Assembly: GCA_022866005.1 (NCBI GenBank)
Contig: JALHTV010000168.1
Coordinates: 1 to 5,347 of the forward strand
Direction of reading: 5' to 3'
From: Phycisphaerae bacterium
GTDB taxonomy: Bacteria; Planctomycetota; Phycisphaerae; SM23-33
DNA: 5,347 nucleotides
Positions 1 through 4,037 of this stretch are shown here, one piece after another (the first letter of the stretch is position 1; each line of letters starts with the position of its first letter). The notes under the pieces were generated by a model. The model ran no database searches. It had not been told where the DNA came from and saw nothing but the letters and a program-made list of their open reading frames with translations. A program made the translations under genes and the position numbers.

Positions 1-134
1 CCCGCCGCCCGCAGCAACTCGGTCCTCCCCATCTCGAAGTACACCCAGTAGCGGCTGTGGTGCAGCGCGCCCATCCGGTCCACCTCGGCGTAGCGGACGC
101 GGATCTCCAGGCGGCATTCGGTCGGCGGCGACAC
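1..134 (-). CDS. Acyl-CoA thioesterase, YbgC/FadM-type hotdog fold (5' part only)
   Basis: This is the amino-terminal part of a hotdog-fold thioesterase, 44 complete codons; the gene continues beyond the left edge. The translation contains RVRYAEVDRMG (residues about 13-23) followed by HHSRYWVYFEMGRTELLR. This is the characteristic opening of the 4-hydroxybenzoyl-CoA thioesterase/YbgC/FadM group, which hydrolyses acyl-CoA thioesters in the cytoplasm. The Asp of the EVDRMG segment (residue 19) aligns with the catalytic Asp of the family. The start is GTG at 134-132. An AGGGAG ribosome binding site lies at 148-143, 8 bases upstream, and an in-frame TAG at 167-165 leaves no other start between. 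The gene is divergent from rpsU and has its own candidate promoter at 241-214. The exact substrate cannot be told from this fragment. Confidence 0.85.
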   Translation of the reverse strand, partial: MSPPTECRLEIRVRYAEVDRMGALHHSRYWVYFEMGRTELLRAA

Positions 135-213
135 GGTGGCAGCTCCCTGGGGTGTTATGTCGGTCTATCCTGGCAGCCGGGGCCGGCTTGCGTGCGGTTA
201 GGCCTTGGGTGGG

Positions 214-241
214 ATTCTAGGGCACGGGCGGCGTCGGTCAA
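214..241 (-). promoter_or_regulatory. Candidate sigma-70-type promoter of the thioesterase gene
   Basis: Read on the minus strand, TTGACC (241-236) and TAGAAT (219-214) match the -35 and -10 consensus at 5 of 6 positions each, with a 16-base spacer. Transcription would start near 207 and give a leader of roughly 70 bases before the GTG at 134. The -35 box lies 17 bases from the left target duplication of the miniature element. This is a prediction from consensus only. Confidence 0.5.
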
Positions 242-258
242 GGCGCCCTAGCCCGGTG

Positions 259-267
259 GAGGGGCGG
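259..267. repeat. Left 9-bp target site duplication of the miniature element
   Basis: GAGGGGCGG at 259-267 is repeated exactly and in the same orientation at 402-410. Both copies directly abut the outer ends of the inverted repeats (268 and 401). The flanking bases differ, so the duplication is 9 bp and no longer. Confidence 0.75.
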
Positions 268-286
268 GGGAGCATCGGCGTTTTGG
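268..286 (+). repeat. Left terminal inverted repeat
   Basis: This 19-base arm pairs with 383-401. The differences are C279 opposite A390 (a mismatch) and T284 opposite G385 (a wobble pair in RNA). Confidence 0.8.
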
Positions 287-309
287 GGGACGGGAGATCG
301 CCAACCTAT

Positions 310-329
310 CCCCCTGCTGCCGCAGGGGG
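310..329. repeat. Internal hairpin A of the miniature element
   Basis: CCCCCTGC (310-317) pairs perfectly with GCAGGGGG (322-329) around the loop TGCC, giving an 8-bp GC-rich stem. The right arm could instead pair with the CCCCC at 333-337. No T-run follows, so it is not a clear intrinsic terminator. Confidence 0.75.
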
Positions 330-356
330 CTTCCCCCAGAGGATGCGTCCGATCAG

Positions 357-376
357 CCCCCTCTGTCAGGAGGGGG
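357..376. repeat. Internal hairpin B of the miniature element
   Basis: CCCCCTC (357-363) pairs perfectly with GAGGGGG (370-376) around a 6-base loop. It resembles hairpin A in its C5/G5 base, so the arms of A and B can also pair with each other. It is followed by ATTC, not a T-run. Confidence 0.75.
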
Positions 377-382
377 ATTCCA

Positions 383-401
383 CCGAAACACCGATGCTCC
401 C
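383..401 (-). repeat. Right terminal inverted repeat
   Basis: This is the partner of 268-286, in inverted orientation with 17 of 19 positions matching. It ends exactly at the second copy of the 9-bp direct repeat. Confidence 0.8.
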
Positions 402-410
402 GAGGGGCGG
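402..410. repeat. Right 9-bp target site duplication
   Basis: GAGGGGCGG at 402-410 is identical to 259-267. Removing 268-410 would restore a simple pre-insertion sequence in which the rpsU -35 box lies about 150 bases to the right of the thioesterase GTG. Confidence 0.75.
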
Positions 411-417
411 AAAAGGC

Positions 418-445
418 TTGAACTGAGCTGGGGAATTCCTATCAT
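418..445 (+). promoter_or_regulatory. Candidate sigma-70-type promoter of rpsU
   Basis: TTGAAC (418-423) and TATCAT (440-445) match the -35 consensus at 4 of 6 and the -10 consensus at 5 of 6, with a 16-base spacer. A start near 452 would give a leader of about 55 bases. The promoter begins 7 bases after the right target duplication of the miniature element. Prediction from consensus only. Confidence 0.5.
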
Positions 446-507
446 ACACGCGCGGTCGTAGCCGGGAGGGGTCCGTCGCCCGGGCGGAAAGGAAGAGTGT
501 CGCAGGA

Positions 508-693
508 ATGATCAAGGTCAAGGCCAGAGGCAACGAGTCGATCCAGCAGATGGTCAGGCGCTTCAAGAAGATGTGCGAGAAAGAAGGCCTGGTCAAGGAC
601 ATCAAGCGCAACAGCTACTACGAAAAGCCCTCCGAGCGTCGCCGCCGCCGTGCCCGCAAGAGCTTCAAGCGGGCCACCATGCCAGGGCGCTGA
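508..693 (+). CDS. rpsU: Small ribosomal subunit protein bS21
   Basis: The gene encodes a 61-residue protein, somewhat shorter than the 71 residues of E. coli S21. S21 is a basic protein of the 30S platform near the 3' end of 16S rRNA that helps initiation complexes form on mRNA. The family pattern is clear: an opening MIKVKARGNESI, then QQMVRRFKKMCEKEGLVKDIKR (about residues 13-34), then YYEKPSERRRRRARKSFKR with its long run of arginines. The ATG start is the only one that preserves the conserved amino terminus. A purine-rich AGGA lies at 490-493, 14 bases upstream, which is longer than usual, so initiation may be weak or assisted. The next gene on the same strand, hppA, begins after a 207-base gap. 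Confidence 0.95.
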   Translation: MIKVKARGNESIQQMVRRFKKMCEKEGLVKDIKRNSYYEKPSERRRRRARKSFKRATMPGR

Positions 694-710
694 GCGTGAA
701 GACCTCCAGA

Positions 711-771
711 CGCTCCGGATCTCCGTACCGCCAGGCCCCGGCGCCAGCGCTCCGCCCCGCCCAACGGAGCG
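711..771 (+). repeat. Short inverted repeat with two alternative left arms in the rpsU-hppA gap
   Basis: CGGAGCG (765-771) can pair with CGCTCCG at 748-754 (7 bp, 10-base loop) or with the identical CGCTCCG at 711-717. The two pairings exclude each other. No T-run follows position 771, so an intrinsic terminator is not supported. Apart from this, the 694-900 gap shows only the hppA ribosome binding site; I see no convincing promoter in it. Confidence 0.35.
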
Positions 772-887
772 GGTCGGACCTCCGGGCAGCCGTTTCGACC
801 CTAGCTTTCCCCCAGAACGTTCGCTCATCACCCGACGAACCGTCAGAGCACCGAATGCGCGAGTCCAACAGTTCCCACTCAGGAAAA

Positions 888-893
888 AAGGAG
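888..893 (+). promoter_or_regulatory. Ribosome binding site of hppA
   Basis: AAGGAG lies 7 bases before the ATG at 901. This strong Shine-Dalgarno match favours 901 over the second in-frame ATG at 925. Confidence 0.85.
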
Positions 894-900
894 TAACAGC

Positions 901-3561
901 ATGGAAGCCAGCCCAGGCCGCAGGATGGGGCTTCTGGTGGCGATCCTTGGTGTGTGGACCGTCTTGGCCGTTGCGGCTGTCGCCGCGGCCCAGCCGAGCG
1001 AGGCCGCTACGGCCCCCGGCGCCACCCAGGTGGAGGAGAGCACGACCTCCGTGGCGATCCCCCTGGCGTGGTGGATCGCCCCGGCGGCGTCCATCGTGGC
1101 GCTGCTGTGCGCGTATCTGTTTTACCGCCAGGTCCGCAACGCCCCCGACGGCGATGAGAAGATGCGCGAGATCGCCGCAGCCGTGCGCGAGGGCGCCTAC
1201 GCCTACCTGCGCCGACAGTACAAGGTGGTGGCCATGTTCTTCGTGGTGGCCGCGGCCTTGCTGTTCGTGATGGGGTGGGTGTTCCACATTCAGTCCCGGA
1301 TCGTCTTTGTGGCGTTCCTGATGGGCGGCTTCTTCTCCGCTCTGTGCGGGTACTTCGGCATGAAGACGGCCACGATGGCCTCCAGCCGCACCGCCCAGGG
1401 CGCCAAGGAGAGCCTCAACCGCGGATTGGTGGTGGCCTTCCGGGCCGGGGCGGTCATGGGCCTGGTGGTGGTGGGCTTTGGGTTGCTGTTCATCACGCTG
1501 TGGTTCTTCATCCTCACCCAGCTCGCCCCGCTGCTGGGCTACTCGATGAACCTGATGGAAGTGACCGTGGTCATGCTGACCTTCGGCATGGGCGCCAGCT
1601 CCCAGGCGCTGTTTGCCCGTCTGGGCGGGGGCATCTTCACCAAGGCCGCCGATGTGGGCGCGGACCTGGTGGGCAAGATCGAGGCCAACATCCCCGAGGA
1701 CGACCCGCGCAATCCCGCAGTCATCGCCGACAACGTGGGCGACAACGTCGGCGACGTGGCCGGGATGGGCGCCGACCTGTTCGAGAGCTACTGCGGTTCG
1801 GTGCTGTCCACGGCCGTGCTCGGCGTGGCGGCCGCCTTAGCCCTGGGGCTGGGTGTGGCCGACCAAGTTCGCATGGTCGCGGCCCCGATGGCGCTGGCGG
1901 GCATCGGCATCGTGCTGAGCGTGGTGGGCATCCTGCTGGTCCGCACCCGCGAGGACGCCAGCATGAAGCAGCTCATGGGCGCCCTGAATCGCGGCATCAA
2001 CGGCTCGACCCTCCTGACCGTCCTGGGCGCGCTGGGGGTGTGCTACTTCGTCATCGGCCCCGGGGACGGGCACACGGTGGAGGGCGTGAGCTGGCTGGGC
2101 GTGTGGGGTGCGATCGTCGTGGGGCTCCTGGCCGGGGTGATCATCGGCAAGGGCACCGAGTATTTCACCAGCTACGACTACAAGCCCACCCAGGAGGTCG
2201 CCCGCCAGAGCGAGACCGGCCCGGCCACCGTCATCATCGGCGGCCTGGCCGAGGGCATGCAGAGCACCTGGCTGGCCATCCTGACGGTGGTGGTCGGCAT
2301 CATCCTGGCGTACACCTTCGCCGGCGGGCTGAAGGAGGCGCAGCTGGGCCTGTACGGCATCGCGATCGCCTCGGTGGGTATGCTGTCCACGCTGGGCATC
2401 ACGCTGGCGACTGACGCCTACGGGCCGATCGCCGACAACGCCGGCGGCAACGCCGAGATGACCCACCAGCCGCCGGAGGTCCGCAAGCGGACCGATGCGC
2501 TGGACTCCCTGGGCAATACGACCGCCGCCACGGGCAAGGGCTTCGCCATCGGTTCGGCGGCCTTGACGGCGCTGGCGCTGCTGGCGGCGTACATGGACGA
2601 GGTTCGCGTCGGCCAGAACCGCGAGGCCGAGGCCGCCATCGTCCGGGTCGTCCCCGACGCGGGCAAGCTGCCCGCCGTCGGCGTGGGCGCCCTGCACTAC
2701 CTGGGCCACGGCAAGTTCGCCGCCAAGCTCTCGGCCGGCACCACGGCCACCAGCTTCCACACCCTGATGGCCCTGGACATGCCCCCAGCCATCAAGGCGT
2801 CGCTGAAGCGCGGACAACTGCCCGGCGCGATCGTCGCCTCGCCGATCAGCCCGCCCAACGAGCGGAAGGTCCGCACCCTCGCCCTGAAGGACGCCAAGGG
2901 CAAGATCCACACCGTGCAGCTGGTCTCCAGCCATGAGGCCACGCTCCAGCAGTACGTGAGCTTCTACGACGTCACGCTGATAAACCCCAAGGTCATCGGC
3001 GGGCTGATGATCGGCGTGCTGCTGGTGTTCATGTTCAGCGCGGCGGCGATGAAGGCGGTCGGCCGGGCGGCCAACTCGATGGTCAAGGAGGTCCGCCGGC
3101 AGTTCGCCGAGATTCCCGGACTGATGGCAGGCACCGCCAAGCCGGACTACGCCCGGTGCGTGGAGATTTCCACGGCGGGGGCGCAGCGGGAGATGGTGCT
3201 GCCGTCGGTGCTGGCCCTGGCCACCCCGGTCGTGGTGGGGCTGATCTTCGACGTGGCCGGCGTGCTGGGGTTGCTGGCGGGTGGGCTGTGCTGCGGCTTC
3301 GCCACGGCCGTGTACATGGCCAACGCCGGCGGGGCGTGGGACAACGCCAAGAAGTACATCGAGTCCGGCCAGTACGGCGGCAAGGGCTCCCCCCGCCACA
3401 AGGCCGCCGTCGTCGGCGACACCGTGGGCGACCCGTTCAAGGACACCGCCGGCCCGTGCCTGAACATCCTGATCAAGCTGATGAGCATGGTGGCCGTGGT
3501 GTTCGCAGGGCTGACCGTGACGCTCGCCCCGCAGATCGGGAGCTGGCTGGGCATCAACTAA
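901..3561 (+). CDS. hppA: Membrane-bound ion-translocating pyrophosphatase, K+-dependent type
   Basis: This 886-residue integral membrane enzyme hydrolyses cytoplasmic pyrophosphate and pumps H+ and/or Na+ outward. Family signatures in order are DVGADLVGK (251-259), the acidic stretch EDDPRNPAVIADNVGDNVGD (266-285), DNAGGNAEM (512-520), GNTTAATGKG (538-547) and GDTVGDPFKDTAGP (839-852); their Asp/Lys residues bind Mg-pyrophosphate. Ala542 and Gly545 replace the Lys and Thr of K+-independent enzymes, so K+ dependence is expected. Glu295 in ADLFESYCG sits where Na+-pumping members, and also some H+-only clades, carry their gate glutamate, so the ion is undecided. Residues 9-30 look like a signal peptide (hydrophobic run, then AAA|Q), followed by the usual first membrane segment at about 57-75. 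The protein is about 100 residues longer than typical, mainly through a soluble-looking stretch at about 566-697 between membrane segments 12 and 13, predicted extracytoplasmic. rsfS follows after 10 bases. Confidence 0.96.
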   Translation: MEASPGRRMGLLVAILGVWTVLAVAAVAAAQPSEAATAPGATQVEESTTSVAIPLAWWIAPAASIVALLCAYLFYRQVRNAPDGDEKMREIAAAVREGAYAYLRRQYKVVAMFFVVAAALLFVMGWVFHIQSRIVFVAFLMGGFFSALCGYFGMKTATMASSRTAQGAKESLNRGLVVAFRAGAVMGLVVVGFGLLFITLWFFILTQLAPLLGYSMNLMEVTVVMLTFGMGASSQALFARLGGGIFTKAADVGADLVGKIEANIPEDDPRNPAVIADNVGDNVGDVAGMGADLFESYCGSVLSTAVLGVAAALALGLGVADQVRMVAAPMALAGIGIVLSVVGILLVRTREDASMKQLMGALNRGINGSTLLTVLGALGVCYFVIGPGDGHTVEGVSWLGVWGAIVVGLLAGVIIGKGTEYFTSYDYKPTQEVARQSETGPATVIIGGLAEGMQSTWLAILTVVVGIILAYTFAGGLKEAQLGLYGIAIASVGMLSTLGITLATDAYGPIADNAGGNAEMTHQPPEVRKRTDALDSLGNTTAATGKGFAIGSAALTALALLAAYMDEVRVGQNREAEAAIVRVVPDAGKLPAVGVGALHYLGHGKFAAKLSAGTTATSFHTLMALDMPPAIKASLKRGQLPGAIVASPISPPNERKVRTLALKDAKGKIHTVQLVSSHEATLQQYVSFYDVTLINPKVIGGLMIGVLLVFMFSAAAMKAVGRAANSMVKEVRRQFAEIPGLMAGTAKPDYARCVEISTAGAQREMVLPSVLALATPVVVGLIFDVAGVLGLLAGGLCCGFATAVYMANAGGAWDNAKKYIESGQYGGKGSPRHKAAVVGDTVGDPFKDTAGPCLNILIKLMSMVAVVFAGLTVTLAPQIGSWLGIN

Positions 3562-3565
3562 AGGA
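3560..3565 (+). promoter_or_regulatory. Ribosome binding site of rsfS, overlapping the hppA stop codon
   Basis: AAAGGA overlaps the TAA of hppA (3559-3561). It lies 6 bases before ATG 3572 but only 3 before GTG 3569, which decides the start in favour of the ATG. The overlap suggests that translation of the two genes is coupled. Confidence 0.7.
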
Positions 3566-3571
3566 CCGGTG

Positions 3572-3994
3572 ATGGCCAGGCGGACGCGCAAGACCCGTTT
3601 AGTCTCAGCCGCCGCCCATGCCCCCGCCCGAGAGCTGGCCATCGCCGCCGCGGGTCTCACGGCCGACAACAACGCCACCGACATCGTGGTGCTGGACCTC
3701 CGCGGGATCAGCCCGGTGACCCAGTACTTCGTGATCTGCACGGGCACCTCCGACCGGCAGATGCGCACCGTGGCCGACGAGATCGCCAAGCACGGCGCCA
3801 AGGTCGGGCAGAGGGTCTGGCAGGTGGCCGGGGAAAAGTCCGCCGAGTGGATCGTGATGGACTTCGTGGACGTGGTGGTGCATATCTTTGACCAGGCGCA
3901 CCGGCGGTACTACGACCTGGAGCTGATCTGGGGCGAGGCGCCGCGCGTCCGCTGGCGGCAGGTGCTCCGCCGCCGACGTGCCCGCGCCAAGTAG
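3572..3994 (+). CDS. rsfS: Ribosomal silencing factor RsfS (DUF143/Iojap family)
   Basis: The 140-residue protein belongs to the RsfS family. These proteins bind uL14 on the 50S subunit and block joining with 30S, lowering translation under starvation. The whole domain is visible: DIVVLDLRGISPVTQYFVICTGTSDRQ (37-63, shown by its DxxxLDLR and FVICTGTSDRQ parts), VADEI (67-71), GEKSAEWIVMDFVDVVVH (87-104) and HIFDQAHRRYYDLELIWGEA (104-123). It is slightly longer than the usual 105-120 residues because of a basic amino-terminal extension (RRTRKTR) and an Arg-rich tail (residues 129-140). ATG 3572 is preferred over the adjacent in-frame GTG 3569 because of spacing from the ribosome binding site. 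In many bacteria rsfS follows nadD; here it lies between hppA and argS, and the 10-base gap from hppA suggests one operon. Confidence 0.94.
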   Translation: MARRTRKTRLVSAAAHAPARELAIAAAGLTADNNATDIVVLDLRGISPVTQYFVICTGTSDRQMRTVADEIAKHGAKVGQRVWQVAGEKSAEWIVMDFVDVVVHIFDQAHRRYYDLELIWGEAPRVRWRQVLRRRRARAK

Positions 3995-4037
3995 CCCGCA
4001 CCGTCTGTCGCGCACCGCGCAGGCAGGTCGATCAGAG

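Larger units (their letters stand above)
268..401. mobile_element. MITE-like non-autonomous element, 134 bp, with 19-bp inverted repeats
   Basis: The left end reads GGGAGCATCGGCGTTTTGG (268-286). The reverse complement of the right end (383-401) reads GGGAGCATCGGTGTTTCGG, so 17 of 19 positions match. The match continues weakly to 20 of 23. An exact 9-bp direct repeat flanks the two ends. The interior has no plausible gene and carries two GC-rich hairpins (310-329 and 357-376). Terminal inverted repeats, a target duplication, small size and no coding capacity are the defining features of a miniature inverted-repeat transposable element moved in trans by a DDE transposase. A 9-bp duplication occurs in several insertion sequence families, so the parent family cannot be named. 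The element sits between the two divergent promoters, just 7 bases (411-417) before the rpsU -35 box. As RNA it would fold into a closed stem with two inner arms, so a structured regulatory RNA is the main alternative. Confidence 0.75.
135..507. other. Divergent intergenic region between thioesterase gene and rpsU
   Basis: This 373-base stretch contains no supportable gene on either strand. It holds a leftward promoter (214-241), the 134-bp miniature element with its duplications (259-410), a rightward promoter (418-445) and the two leaders. The rpsU leader has a possible 5-bp stem, CCGGG (462-466) with CCCGG (479-483), too small to assign a function. Small open frames here are by-products of the GC-rich, stop-poor sequence. 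Confidence 0.7.

Noticed and set aside
261..294. G-quadruplex-like G-runs near the left end of the miniature element
   Set aside because: The four runs are separated by a 14-base loop, beyond the usual limit, and the same bases are better explained by the inverted repeat and target duplication.
748..771. Intrinsic terminator after rpsU
   Set aside because: There is a 7-bp stem but no T-run after it, so termination is not supported.
815..822. GAACGTTC palindrome upstream of hppA as an operator
   Set aside because: A single 8-bp palindrome without matching spacing or a promoter nearby is too weak to call.
442..1287. A 281-codon open frame on the minus strand across rpsU and the start of hppA
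   Set aside because: It overlaps two clear genes, is His/Gly/Arg-rich and low in complexity, and shows no domain.
1275..2414. A 379-codon plus-strand frame inside hppA
   Set aside because: Out-of-frame shadow of hppA with Arg/Gly/His-rich composition.
3569..3571. GTG as the rsfS start
   Set aside because: It lies only 3 bases after AAAGGA; the next codon, ATG 3572, has workable 6-base spacing.
1837..3801. A 654-codon open frame on the minus strand opposite hppA and rsfS
   Set aside because: It is the antisense shadow of high-GC genes: His/Arg/Gly/Ala-rich, low-complexity, no recognisable domain, and it crosses two well-identified genes.
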